DNA of 64,000 bases, taken from positions 1,300,738 to 1,364,737 of the forward strand of contig NZ_UFUW01000001.1 of the NCBI RefSeq assembly GCF_900460955.1, read 5' to 3'. Shown piece after piece: positions 19,975-29,091 of this stretch (the stretch's first letter is position 1; every line of letters starts with the position of its first letter). The notes under the pieces are model-generated. The model did not search any database and was not told the origin of the DNA. It saw only the letters and a program-made list of their open reading frames with translations. The position numbers and the translations under genes are program-made. This stretch comes from Cardiobacterium valvarum (GTDB lineage: Bacteria > Pseudomonadota > Gammaproteobacteria > Cardiobacteriales > Cardiobacteriaceae).

Positions 19975-20215
19975 CCACTGGACTCGCCAAGCGGGATAGA
20001 TGCTGGGGATTACAAAATCGCTGTTGCCGCTGCGCGATTTTTCTCAACCCTCTCCCCCAACCCCTTCCCCACTGGGGGAGGGGCTTTTTCGTGCGGGTTT
20101 TAGGTTTGGGTACGCGCCAAACGACGTAAATACTGGCCTCACCAAGTGGCATGAATGCTGGCCTTGTTAAGCACCGTAAATACTGAGCCCACCAAGCGGC
20201 GTAAGTGCCGGATCC
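19975..20215. repeat. Scattered copies of the dispersed CCAAGCGG repeat
   Basis: At least four units related to CGCCAAGCGGGATA-type cores occur: near 19985, then three between 20110 and 20210 with CACCAAG(T/C)GG and TAAATACTG. A GC-rich terminator hairpin interrupts them. The interval from 19904 to 20224 contains no gene. Confidence 0.55.
20061..20089 (+). terminator. Rho-independent terminator
   Basis: CCCCTTCCCC and GGGGGAGGGG pair around a 3-base loop and are followed by CTTTTT. It lies 160 bases after the acetamidase pseudogene. Confidence 0.75.
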
Positions 20216-20224
20216 GTCAGGATG

Positions 20225-22948
20225 TCAGGCGTTCTTTTTTGTCCGCTTGGCTTTGGCAGCGGTTTTTTTCGCTGTTTTTTCTGTTTTGGCCGCTGTTTTT
20301 GTGGCTTTCGCCGCTTTGGCGGGTTTCGCTGCTTTTTCCACAGTTTTTGCGGCTTTGGTCGCTTTGGCGGGTTTTACTGTTTTTTCCGCAGTCTTCGCGG
20401 CTTTAGCTGCCTTGGCGGGTTTCGCTGCTTTTTCCGCAGTCTTCTCGGCTTTAGCTGTCTTGGCGGGTTTTGCTGCTTTTTCTGTGGTCTTCGCGGCTTT
20501 GGCCGCTTTGGCGGGTTTTGCCGCTTTTTCCGCAGTCTTCGCGGCTTTGGCCGCTTTGTCGGGTTTTGCTGCGTTTTCTGCAGTCTTCGCAGCTTTCTCC
20601 GCTTTGGCGGGTTTGGTCGCTTTTTCCGCAGTCTTCGTGGTTTTGGCGGCTTTCGCGGTTTTTGTCGCTTGCGCGGGTTCTGTCGTTTTGGCCGCCGGCG
20701 TTGTTGTCTGGGCAGGCGGAGCGGTGGTCTTGCCGCGTTTTTTGCCGCCGCCGAGTGCTTTGCCCTGGTGGGCGATGAGTTCGAAGTCGATTTTGCGGTC
20801 TTCGAGATCGACTTTGGCAACCTGGATTTCCACTTCGTCCATCAGCGCGAAGCGGTAGCCGCTGCGTTCGCCGGTGAGGGTGAAGGTGTCGCTGTGGTAG
20901 TGGTAGTAGTCGTTGGTCAGGGTCGAGACGTGGACGAGGCCGTCGATGCCGAGGTCGTCCAGCGCCACGAAGAAGCCGAAGTTGGTGATGCCGGCGATGC
21001 GGCCATGGTAGTGCTCGCCGATGCGGTGGCTCATGAATTCGCATTTGAGGAAGTCCATGGCGTCACGGGTGGCTTCGTCGGCGCGGCGTTCGGTCATCGA
21101 GCAGTGTTTGCCTTTTTCGACCATGCTTTCGGCGCTGTACGGGTAGTCTTCGCGGCTGCCGCCGTGCAGGTGGTGGCGGATGGCGCGGTGCACAAGCAGG
21201 TCGGGGTAGCGGCGGATGGGCGAGGTGAAGTGCGCGTAGTGTTCGAGCGCGAGGCCGAAGTGGCCACGGTTGTCCGGGACGTAGATGGCCTGGCTCATGC
21301 TGCGCAGTACCATGGTTTCGATTTGGGCGTAGTCGGGGCGTTCGGCGCAGCGGGTGAGCAGTTCGGAGAATTGTTGCGGGGTAGCGCTTTCTGCTCCGCC
21401 CTGCCAGCGGATGCCGCGTTTGCCAAGGAAGTCGATGAGGCGGGCGAGGCGTTCTTCGCTGGGGTCGTCGTGGACGCGGTAGAGGGCGGGGATTTTGTGT
21501 TTGCCGATGGTTTTGGCCGCGCAGATGTTTGCCGCAATCATGCATTCTTCGATGAGGCGGTGCGATTCGAGGCGTTCGCGGGTTTTGATGGTTTCGATTT
21601 TGCCTTCGCTGTCGTAGATGAATTCGGGCTCGGCGGCGTGGAAGTCGATGACGCTGCGCGCTTCTCTGGCGGCGTGCAGGATCTGGTACACGCTTTTCAG
21701 GGTGTCGAGCGGGCGGGCGAGTTTGGCGAAGCTGTCACGCAGCAGGGTGTTGTCGGCAAAGAGGATTTCTTCAACGGTTTCGTAGGTAAGGCGGGCATGC
21801 GAGTGGATGACGGCGTCGTGGAAGGCGCTGCGCTTGATGCTGCCGTCCGGCGCGAGGGTGATTTCGCAGACCATCGCCAGGCGGTCCACCTCGGGGTTGA
21901 GCGAGCAGAGGCCGTTGGAGAGTTTTTCCGGCAGCATGGGGATGACGCGGTCGGGGAAGTACACGGAGGTGCCCCGGTTGTAGGCTTCTGTGTCGAGCGG
22001 GCTGTCGGGGCGGACGTAGTGGGCGACGTCGGCAATGGCGACGTAGAGGCGGTAGTTGCTGCCGCGTTTTTCGGCATAGACGGCGTCGTCGAAGTCGCGC
22101 GCGGTGATGCCGTCGATGGTGACGAAGGGCAGGTGGCGCAGATCGAGGCGGCTGTCATAGTCTTCCGCTTGCAGTTCGTCGGGCAGGTGTTCGCTTTCGG
22201 CGAGGACGTCGGCGGGGAATTCAGCAGGGATGTTGTGGTTTTCGATGGCGATGTCGGTTTCCATGCCGGCCGACATGGCTTCGCCGAGGACGGCGATGAT
22301 TTTGCCGATGGGCTGCCGGTAGCGCGAGGGGTAGGCGGTGATTTCGCCGATGACGACTTGTCCCGCCTTGCCGCCACCGAGTTCGCCCGCCGGTATGAGC
22401 ATGTGCTGGGTCAGGCGGCGGTTTTCCGGGACGAGGGTCCACACGCCATGCTGTACGGCGAGTTTGCCGACGATGCGTTTTTGTGCGCGTTCGAGGATTT
22501 CCACTGGCGCGTAGTCTTTGCGGCCGCTGTCGTCTTCATGTTTGACGCGGGCAAGGATTTTGTCGCCGTGCATGAGTTCGGCCATGTATTTGGGCGGGAT
22601 GAAGCCGTCCGGTTCGCCGCTTTCCGGGCTGAGGAAGCCGTAGCCTTCCTGGTGGGCGATGACGAAACCGGCGACAAGGTCCATTTTGCGGGTGACACCG
22701 TAGCGGCCCTGGCGGTTGCACATGAGCTGCCCGGCGCTGAGCATGGCTTTCAGGCGGTATTGCAGGCGGTCGGCTTCTTCGCTGTCCATGGCGAAGGCTT
22801 TGGTGATTTGCGTGAAGGTGAGCGGTTTGCCCTGCGCTTCCAGCCAGCTGAGGATGTATTCGCGGCTGGGCAGGGGATTCGCGCCGTATTTGCGTTGTTC
22901 GCGGGCGTGGTAGGGGTCTTCCGTCCGCCAGTTTTTTGCGTTTTTCAT
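20225..22948 (-). CDS. rnr: Ribonuclease R with extended Lys/Ala-rich tail
   Basis: A 907-residue 3'-5' exoribonuclease that degrades structured RNA. Order: an N-terminal winged helix (SREYILSWLEAQGKPLTFTQ), cold-shock domains (EGYGFLSPESGEPDGFIPP), the RNB catalytic domain (ITARDFDDAVYAE holds catalytic Asp residues; HFTSPIRRYPDLLVHRAI), then S1 (HGRIAGITNFGFFVALDDLG). The last 170 residues or so are almost only K, A, T, E and P in a loosely repeating pattern resembling histone H1. Known RNase R tails are basic but usually much shorter. The start MKNAKNWRTEDPYHARE was chosen because the frame upstream antisense-overlaps pyrC. Confidence 0.93.
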   Translation of the reverse strand: MKNAKNWRTEDPYHAREQRKYGANPLPSREYILSWLEAQGKPLTFTQITKAFAMDSEEADRLQYRLKAMLSAGQLMCNRQGRYGVTRKMDLVAGFVIAHQEGYGFLSPESGEPDGFIPPKYMAELMHGDKILARVKHEDDSGRKDYAPVEILERAQKRIVGKLAVQHGVWTLVPENRRLTQHMLIPAGELGGGKAGQVVIGEITAYPSRYRQPIGKIIAVLGEAMSAGMETDIAIENHNIPAEFPADVLAESEHLPDELQAEDYDSRLDLRHLPFVTIDGITARDFDDAVYAEKRGSNYRLYVAIADVAHYVRPDSPLDTEAYNRGTSVYFPDRVIPMLPEKLSNGLCSLNPEVDRLAMVCEITLAPDGSIKRSAFHDAVIHSHARLTYETVEEILFADNTLLRDSFAKLARPLDTLKSVYQILHAAREARSVIDFHAAEPEFIYDSEGKIETIKTRERLESHRLIEECMIAANICAAKTIGKHKIPALYRVHDDPSEERLARLIDFLGKRGIRWQGGAESATPQQFSELLTRCAERPDYAQIETMVLRSMSQAIYVPDNRGHFGLALEHYAHFTSPIRRYPDLLVHRAIRHHLHGGSREDYPYSAESMVEKGKHCSMTERRADEATRDAMDFLKCEFMSHRIGEHYHGRIAGITNFGFFVALDDLGIDGLVHVSTLTNDYYHYHSDTFTLTGERSGYRFALMDEVEIQVAKVDLEDRKIDFELIAHQGKALGGGKKRGKTTAPPAQTTTPAAKTTEPAQATKTAKAAKTTKTAEKATKPAKAEKAAKTAENAAKPDKAAKAAKTAEKAAKPAKAAKAAKTTEKAAKPAKTAKAEKTAEKAAKPAKAAKAAKTAEKTVKPAKATKAAKTVEKAAKPAKAAKATKTAAKTEKTAKKTAAKAKRTKKNA

Positions 22949-22976
22949 GGTGTTTCTATGTGTGTTGGCGATGGGG

Positions 22977-24014
22977 TTAGGCGGTTTTGATGCGCCACGG
23001 CCATTTCTGCCCCGCCAGGAAGGGGACGACTTCGCTATCGCCGTAGGGCAGGGTATCCGGGAAGGTTTGCGGGCAGCGTTCGAGGGTGATTTCGCCGCTG
23101 TTGTAGGGCAGGCCGTAGTAGTCGGCGCCGTGTCTGGCGGCGAAGGCCGGCAGTTTGTCGAGCGCGCCCGCCTGTTCGAAGGCGGCGGCGTAGAGCGGCA
23201 GGGTGGCGTGGCCGGTGTAGCAGCCGGCGCAGCCGCAGGCGTTTTCTTTGCTGTGTTTGGCGTGCGGGGCGCTGTCGGTGCCCATGAAGAAGCGCGGGTC
23301 GCCGCTCGCGACGGCGTCAAGCAGGGCGCGGCGGTCGTTCTCGGTTTTAAGGATGGGCAGGCAGTAGTAGTGCGGTTTGATGCCGCCGACGAGCAGGGCG
23401 TTGCGGTTGTAGAGGAGGTGGTGGGCGGTGATGGTCGCGGCGAGGTTTTCTTTTTGGGCGCGGATGTAGGCGACGGCGTGCGCGGTGGTGATGTGTTCGA
23501 GGACGATGCGTAGTGCCGGGTGGCGCTGACGCAGCGGGTCGAGCACGGTGTCGATGAAGGTGGCTTCGCGGTCAAAGATGTCGATGCCGTCGGTCGTTAC
23601 TTCGCCGTGGATAAGCAGCAGCAGGCCCGCTTGGGCGATGGCGTCGAGGATGGGATCAAGCGCGGCGGCATCGGCCACACCCTGGGCAGAGTTGGTGGTC
23701 GCACCTTTGGGATACCATTTGACGGCGACGACGCCGGCGGCTTTGGCGGCGCGTACGGTGTCCACGCTGAGGTTGTCGCTGAGGTAGAGGCTCATCAGCG
23801 GGGTGAAGCGGGCGCCCGCCGGGATGTGGGCAGTGATGCGTTCGCGGTAGGCAGAGACGGCCTCTATGCTGTCCACTGCCGGGGTGAGGTTGGGCATGAT
23901 GAGGGCGCGGGCGCATTGTCGCGTGGCGTCGGGCACGGTGCGGGCGAGGGCGGCGCCGTCGCGCAGGTGGATGTGCAGGTCGTCCGGGGTGGGCAGGGTG
24001 AGGGTTTGGGTCAT
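22977..24014 (-). CDS. pyrC: Dihydroorotase
   Basis: A 345-residue class II enzyme that interconverts N-carbamoyl-aspartate and dihydroorotate in pyrimidine synthesis. The first metal pair is in DDLHIHLRD. The carboxylated lysine is in VKWYPKGATT, and the catalytic Asp lies in GTDSAPHAKHSKE. Length is normal. The stop is 28 bases before the rnr start, so the M61 peptidase, pyrC and rnr may be cotranscribed on the minus strand. Confidence 0.96.
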   Translation of the reverse strand: MTQTLTLPTPDDLHIHLRDGAALARTVPDATRQCARALIMPNLTPAVDSIEAVSAYRERITAHIPAGARFTPLMSLYLSDNLSVDTVRAAKAAGVVAVKWYPKGATTNSAQGVADAAALDPILDAIAQAGLLLLIHGEVTTDGIDIFDREATFIDTVLDPLRQRHPALRIVLEHITTAHAVAYIRAQKENLAATITAHHLLYNRNALLVGGIKPHYYCLPILKTENDRRALLDAVASGDPRFFMGTDSAPHAKHSKENACGCAGCYTGHATLPLYAAAFEQAGALDKLPAFAARHGADYYGLPYNSGEITLERCPQTFPDTLPYGDSEVVPFLAGQKWPWRIKTA

Positions 24015-24035
24015 GTTTGGGTTCCGGTTGGGGAT

Positions 24036-25853
24036 TCAGTTGTGTTCGTTGCGGTTGAACCAGTGCCGCTGGCGCATGCGGGTGATGTCATCGGCGTCGC
24101 TGTTGCGCTGGATGAGGCAGGTGTCGAGTGAGGTGGGTTCGAGGGTGAAGGCGATGGCGTGCAAGACGTTGTCGCGGAAGACGTGCAGCACGGCGGCGTT
24201 GCCCGGCGCGGCATAGCGCAGGTGGCGCGCCAGTTGGGTGTCGTCGGCGCGGTAGCCGTTCACGGCGACAAGCTGGTCGTCCACGGCGATACCCGCCAGT
24301 GCCGCCGGGCTGGTGTCGTCAATGCGGGTCACGTGGTAATGGTTTCCGTGTTTTTGCCAGCGGATGCCGGGGTCGCTCTGATAGCGCTGCGCGGTGGGTA
24401 CGTCGCTGCCGAGGTCGCCGTTGCTGGCGGCGGGCAGCATGTGGATGGTGAGACCGATGTATGCGGCGGCTTCGTCCAGCGGCAGCGGGTCGGTGCTGTG
24501 TACGAGGCGGCGGAGGAAGCCGCGCAGCGGGGTTTCGAGGTCGTCCGGCAAGAGGTCGGCGGTCAGGCGGATGAAGCGTTCTTCGTCGATGGCTTCGCCG
24601 CTTCTGTGGTAGTCGTGCCAGAGGCGGTGCATGATCATCGGCAGGCTGACGCCGTCTTCGCTGTGTGCGCGCAGGTAGATGTCGAGGCAGAAAGCAGCCA
24701 GCGCACCCTGGATGTAGTAGGTGGTGCTGCTGTTCACCGCGTCTTCGCCGCCGTTGTAGAGTTTGGTCCAGGCTTCGTAGCTGGATTGGGCAAGGGTCTG
24801 CACGTGCCGCCCTGGCCGCTGGCGGTAACGGGCGATGTCCTGCGCGAGGAGTTCGAGGTAGCTGTGGATGGTGATGACACCGCTTCTGACCAGCAACCAG
24901 TTGTCGAAGAAGGCGGTAAAGCCTTCGAAGAGCCAGAGCATTTCGGTCGGCTGTTCATTTTGCAGGTCGTAGTGGCGGTATTCGGGCGGGCGCATCGCTT
25001 TGATGTTCCAGGTGTGGAAGTATTCGTGCGAGAAGAGACCGAGCAGTTGGGCGTAGCGGGTGCTGCCCCGGTTGTCCGGCTCGGGCAGGCTGTCGCGCGA
25101 GGCCATGAGCAGGGTGGAGCAGCTGTGTTCGAGGCCGCCGTAGAGATTGTCACCGAGGTGAAGGAGGAAGGTGTAGCGGTTCATCGGCGGCAGGCCGCCG
25201 AAGAGCATGACGGCTTCGCGGCAGATGGTCTGCACGTCGCGGCGCAGGCGTTCATGGCCGTAGTCCCAGCAACGGCCGCTGATGACGATGTCGTGCGGCA
25301 CGCCGCCGGCGGTGAAGGAAAGGATGGTCAGTTCATGGGCGAACATTAAGGGGGTGTCGATCATCTGGTCGTAGTTGTCGAACCAGTAGGCGCCGTCACT
25401 GTTGGTCTGTGCCCCCGCCACTTGCCAACCGGCGCGGTGTCCTTCCAGCGCGAGAACGAGACGTTGCGGCAGGTGTTCCATCCCTTCGATGGCGAGACAG
25501 GCGCAGCAGGGGTTCAGAATGCCGCGTTCGTGGTCGAGGTAGCAGCCACGCACGCTGATGTCGCGTGCGTAGATACTGTATGTGATAAGGAGTTCGTCGC
25601 AGTGTTCGGGAACGCTGACCCGCCAGCGTGAAGGGGTTTCGAAGGTATGCGGAATAAGGTTGCCGTCGCGGTCACGCACAGCGAGACGGGAGAGCAGGCG
25701 AGCAAAGTCGCGGCGCATGTAGCTGCCCGGTATCCATATTGGCAGATAGAAGACGATTTCACTCATTGCCGCCACCGGTACACGCTGCTGCACATTGAAG
25801 CGGTGTCCGCCGGGCGCGGGGGCAACTTGGAAAGAGATAACGGAAGCTGACAT
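24036..25853 (-). CDS. M61 family (glycyl aminopeptidase-like) metallopeptidase with PDZ domain
   Basis: A 605-residue protein. The N-terminal beta domain starts SASVISFQVAPAPGGHRF. The zinc motif HEYFH lies in LLGLFSHEYFHTWN, with the glutamate ligand in LWLFEGFTAFFDN; the GLEHSCSTLL segment is also a family hallmark. A PDZ domain follows in the last 130 residues (DDTSPAALAGIAVDDQLVAV). No signal peptide is evident. The start at 25853 has GAGG upstream; a longer start would add 50 residues of poor quality. The physiological substrate is unknown. Confidence 0.88.
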   Translation of the reverse strand: MSASVISFQVAPAPGGHRFNVQQRVPVAAMSEIVFYLPIWIPGSYMRRDFARLLSRLAVRDRDGNLIPHTFETPSRWRVSVPEHCDELLITYSIYARDISVRGCYLDHERGILNPCCACLAIEGMEHLPQRLVLALEGHRAGWQVAGAQTNSDGAYWFDNYDQMIDTPLMFAHELTILSFTAGGVPHDIVISGRCWDYGHERLRRDVQTICREAVMLFGGLPPMNRYTFLLHLGDNLYGGLEHSCSTLLMASRDSLPEPDNRGSTRYAQLLGLFSHEYFHTWNIKAMRPPEYRHYDLQNEQPTEMLWLFEGFTAFFDNWLLVRSGVITIHSYLELLAQDIARYRQRPGRHVQTLAQSSYEAWTKLYNGGEDAVNSSTTYYIQGALAAFCLDIYLRAHSEDGVSLPMIMHRLWHDYHRSGEAIDEERFIRLTADLLPDDLETPLRGFLRRLVHSTDPLPLDEAAAYIGLTIHMLPAASNGDLGSDVPTAQRYQSDPGIRWQKHGNHYHVTRIDDTSPAALAGIAVDDQLVAVNGYRADDTQLARHLRYAAPGNAAVLHVFRDNVLHAIAFTLEPTSLDTCLIQRNSDADDITRMRQRHWFNRNEHN

Positions 25854-25965
25854 AATGACCTCAGGAGCGAAGTTAAGTCGCGTTATCTTACCATTTGCGC
25901 TATCTGCGGCTTGAAAAAAGCCCTGCCGCCGCCATGTCTGCGCCAGTCTTCCCCGAAGCATTGCC

Positions 25966-26280
25966 ATGAGCCCCCAACACGATTTTGAGACCGATACCGA
26001 CACCCTGACCGCCGACCCCGAACTCGACGAACCCCGCCTGTTTGAAGTTGTCCTCCTAAACGACGATTACACCACGATGGAATTTGTTATTGACGTACTG
26101 ATGCGCTTCTTCCGCAAAAACCACACCGAAGCCGAAAACATCATGTGGCAAGTGCACGAAAGAGGCAGCGGCGTTTGCGGCATCTACCCGTATGAAATCG
26201 CCGAAAGCAAAGTCAACCAAGTCATCGAACACGCGCGCAGTCATAACTTCCCGCTACTGTGCGTGCTGCGACCCCATTAA
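25966..26280 (+). CDS. clpS: ATP-dependent Clp protease adaptor ClpS
   Basis: A 104-residue N-recognin that delivers N-degron substrates to ClpAP. The core VVLLNDDYTTMEFVIDVL and the later VHERGSGVCGIYPYEIAE are diagnostic. It is followed after 18 bases by clpA, the normal arrangement. It is divergent from the M61 peptidase gene, with about 110 bases between them for both promoters. Confidence 0.96.
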   Translation: MSPQHDFETDTDTLTADPELDEPRLFEVVLLNDDYTTMEFVIDVLMRFFRKNHTEAENIMWQVHERGSGVCGIYPYEIAESKVNQVIEHARSHNFPLLCVLRPH

Positions 26281-26298
26281 AGGAGAAGGAGAAACCCC

Positions 26299-28584
26299 AT
26301 GCTATCCACCGCCTTGGAAAAAGCCGTTGACCGCGCTTATCACAGCGCGCAAAGCGCCAACCACGAATTTCTCACCCTCGAACACCTGCTGCTCGCGCTA
26401 TTGGACGAACGCAGCGTCGTCGACGCCTTGCTCACCTTCGGCGTGGATCTTGCCAAACTGCGTGAACAACTCAACAAATACCTGAACGAACACTGCCCGC
26501 AATTCCCGCAGGACAACGGCGGCCGCGTCACCCAGCCGACCACCGCCTTCCAGCGCATGATCCAGCGCGCCGTGCTGCACGCGCGCAACGCCGGCAAACA
26601 GGAAGTCAGCTGCCTGAACGCGCTTGTCGCCATCATCAGCGAACGCGACAGCTACGCCGCCTACTTCCTGCGCCAACAAGAAGTCGAACGCCTCGACCTC
26701 GTCAACTACATCACCCACGGCGGCGCCCAACCCGCCAAAGAAAGCGAAGAAGCGAAAGAAGGCGAAGAAAACGAAGGGCCACGCAAATCCGCCATAAGCG
26801 AATTTACCAACAACCTTAACCAGCGCGCCCAGGAAGGCCGCATTGACCCGCTCATCGGGCGCAGCCGCGAAATCGAGCGCACCATCCAGACCCTTTGCCG
26901 CCGCCGCAAAAACAACCCCATCCTCGTCGGCGAAGCGGGTGTGGGCAAAACTGCCATCGCCGAAGGCCTTGCCAAAGCCATCGTCGAAGGTGACGTGCCA
27001 CCCATCCTCAAAAACGCCACCATCTACAGCCTCGACATCGGCTCGCTGCTCGCCGGCACCAAATACCGGGGCGACTTCGAAAACCGCATCAAAGCCCTGC
27101 TCAAAGAACTGCGCGCCATCCCCGACGCCATCCTCTTTATCGACGAAATCCACACCATCATCGGCGCGGGCTCGGCAAACAGCAGCAGCATGGATGCCTC
27201 CAACCTCATCAAACCGGCGCTGGCGAACGGTGAACTGCGCTGCATCGGCGCCACCACCGACAAAGAATACCGGCAAATCTTCGAAAAAGACCACGCGCTG
27301 GCCCGCCGCTTCCAGAAAGTGGACATCGTCGAACCCGCCATTGACGACGCTATCGCCATCCTGCAAGGCCTCGTGCCGCGCTACGAAGACTTCCACCACA
27401 TCCGCTACAGCATGGAAGCCATCGAAGCCGCCGTGCGCCTCTCCGACCGCTACATCAACGACCGCCGCCTGCCGGACAAAGCCATTGACCTCATCGACGA
27501 AGCCGGCGCGCGCCAGCACCTCATCCCCGAAGCCGAACGCGGCGACACCATTGACGCCCTCACCATTGAAAAACTCATCGCCAGCGTCGCGCGCATCCCG
27601 GAAAAAAGCGTCAACAAAGACGACCGCAACCAGCTCAAAACCCTTGAACGCGACCTGAAAACCGTCGTCTTCGGCCAGGACGACGCCATCGAACACCTCG
27701 CCGCCGCCATCAAACTGAGCCGCGCCGGCCTGCGTGACAACGAAAAACCCATCGGCAGCTTCCTCTTTACCGGCCCGACCGGCGTCGGCAAAACCGAAGT
27801 CTGCCGCCAACTCGCGCACGTCCTCGGCATTAAACTGCTGCGCTTCGACATGAGCGAATACATGGAAGCGCATACCGTCAGCCGCCTCATCGGCGCGCCG
27901 CCCGGCTACGTCGGCCACGAACAGGCGGGGCTGCTCACCAACCAGATCCAGAAAAACCCGCACGCCGTGCTGCTTTTGGACGAAATCGAAAAAGCCCACC
28001 CCGACATCATGAACCTGCTGCTGCAAATCATGGATCACGGCATGGTGACCGATGCGACCGGGCGCGAAATTAACTGCCGCAACCTCATCCTCATCCTCAC
28101 CAGCAACGTCGGCGCCTTCGAAATGGAAAAAAACCGCATCGGCTTCGCCGCCGCAAACAACAAAGAAAGCAGCGACGCCCAAGCCGAAGCCGCCGTCAAA
28201 CGCCACTTCACCCCCGAATTCAGGAACCGCCTGGACGCCATCATCCGCTTTGCCCCGCTGGGTAACGACGCCATCCGTCACGTCATTGACAAATTCATCA
28301 TCGAACTCGAACAACAGCTGGAAGACAAACACGTCAGCATCAGCCTCGAAGAAAGTGCCAAAGACTGGCTGGCCAAACACGGCTACGACCCGAAAATGGG
28401 CGCGCGACCGATGGCCCGCCTCATCCAGAAACACATCAAGCAGCCGCTGGCCGAACAACTGCTCTTCGGCGAACTGGCCGAAAACGGCGGCCATGTGGAC
28501 GTGACCATCCGCGACGATGCACCGGCGCTGGTCATTACCGCCGAAACCCCAACACCGCAAGAAAAAAGCCTGCCGGAACTGTAA
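26299..28584 (+). CDS. clpA: ATP-dependent Clp protease ATP-binding subunit ClpA
   Basis: A 761-residue AAA+ unfoldase that feeds ClpP. An N-terminal ClpN domain covers about residues 1-145. The first ATPase module has GEAGVGKT near residue 217 and FIDEIH. The second has GPTGVGKTE near 495, LLDEIEKAHPD, and a C-terminal sensor region GYDPKMGARPM. A ribosome site AGGAGAAGGAG precedes the ATG. A strong terminator follows the stop by 16 bases. Confidence 0.97.
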   Translation: MLSTALEKAVDRAYHSAQSANHEFLTLEHLLLALLDERSVVDALLTFGVDLAKLREQLNKYLNEHCPQFPQDNGGRVTQPTTAFQRMIQRAVLHARNAGKQEVSCLNALVAIISERDSYAAYFLRQQEVERLDLVNYITHGGAQPAKESEEAKEGEENEGPRKSAISEFTNNLNQRAQEGRIDPLIGRSREIERTIQTLCRRRKNNPILVGEAGVGKTAIAEGLAKAIVEGDVPPILKNATIYSLDIGSLLAGTKYRGDFENRIKALLKELRAIPDAILFIDEIHTIIGAGSANSSSMDASNLIKPALANGELRCIGATTDKEYRQIFEKDHALARRFQKVDIVEPAIDDAIAILQGLVPRYEDFHHIRYSMEAIEAAVRLSDRYINDRRLPDKAIDLIDEAGARQHLIPEAERGDTIDALTIEKLIASVARIPEKSVNKDDRNQLKTLERDLKTVVFGQDDAIEHLAAAIKLSRAGLRDNEKPIGSFLFTGPTGVGKTEVCRQLAHVLGIKLLRFDMSEYMEAHTVSRLIGAPPGYVGHEQAGLLTNQIQKNPHAVLLLDEIEKAHPDIMNLLLQIMDHGMVTDATGREINCRNLILILTSNVGAFEMEKNRIGFAAANNKESSDAQAEAAVKRHFTPEFRNRLDAIIRFAPLGNDAIRHVIDKFIIELEQQLEDKHVSISLEESAKDWLAKHGYDPKMGARPMARLIQKHIKQPLAEQLLFGELAENGGHVDVTIRDDAPALVITAETPTPQEKSLPEL

Positions 28585-28600
28585 ACCTGCCAACACACCA

Positions 28601-28626
28601 AGCCCCCGCATAACGGGGGCTTTTTT
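28601..28626 (+). terminator. Rho-independent terminator of clpS-clpA
   Basis: AGCCCCCG (28601-28608) pairs with CGGGGGCT (28614-28621) and is followed by a T-run. Confidence 0.93.
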
Positions 28627-28670
28627 CATAGCCTTGCGACGACCGCCCTACCTGTCCTGAAAAGCCAGGA

Positions 28671-28935
28671 TTTATCGCGCTTGGCGGCGATTTGCGAACC
28701 CAGTGTTTATCCCGCTTGGCGGCAATTTGCGAGCCCATATCTATCCCGCTTGGTGACGGTTTGCGAACTCAGTGTTTATCCCGCTTGGCGGCTTGTGAGC
28801 CCAGTGTTTGTCCCGCTTGGCGGCGGTTTGCGAGCCCAGTGTTTATCCCGCTTGGCGGCAATTTGCGAGCCCATGTTTATCCCGCTTGGCGGTGGTTTGT
28901 GAGCCCGGTGTTTGTCCCGCTTGGTGGGCATTTTC
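28671..28935. repeat. Tandem array of a ~35-bp intergenic repeat, 8 units
   Basis: Eight imperfect units share TTTATCCCGCTTGGCGG followed by a variable TTTGCGAGCCCAGTG-like half, with a period of 32-36 bp. It is the reverse complement of the CCGCCAAGCGGGATAAA repeat found elsewhere, and one more unit lies at 29025-29040. Frames across it are open only because of the repetition. A CCCTCCC/GGGAGGG inverted repeat lies at about 28968-28990. No gene is visible between clpA and dld. Confidence 0.8.
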
Positions 28936-29056
28936 GCCCTACGGACGAACACCCCCCCACCCTGACCCTCCCCCGCAAGCAGGGAGGGAATTCGGATGCT
29001 TGACCGACGTTCGGGAAGCCCGTATTTATCCCGCTTGACAGCCTTCAGGGTGAAGT

Positions 29057-29081
29057 AAAGCCGGATTGTTTCCGGCTTTTT
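29057..29081. terminator. Hairpin downstream of dld
   Basis: AAAGCCGGA (29057-29065) pairs with TCCGGCTTT (71-79). The T-run is on the plus strand, and the minus-strand tail is short. It lies 10 bases past the dld stop and may work in both directions. Confidence 0.65.
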
Positions 29082-29091
29082 GTGGGTTGGT

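Noticed and set aside
20222-22990. 922-codon plus-strand frame
   Set aside because: It is the antisense of rnr; its Gly/Phe/Cys-rich and Val/Ala/Asp-rich composition is the usual shadow of a GC-rich gene.
26398-28629. 743-codon minus-strand frame opposite clpA
   Set aside because: Shadow of clpA, whose domains and motifs are complete on the plus strand.
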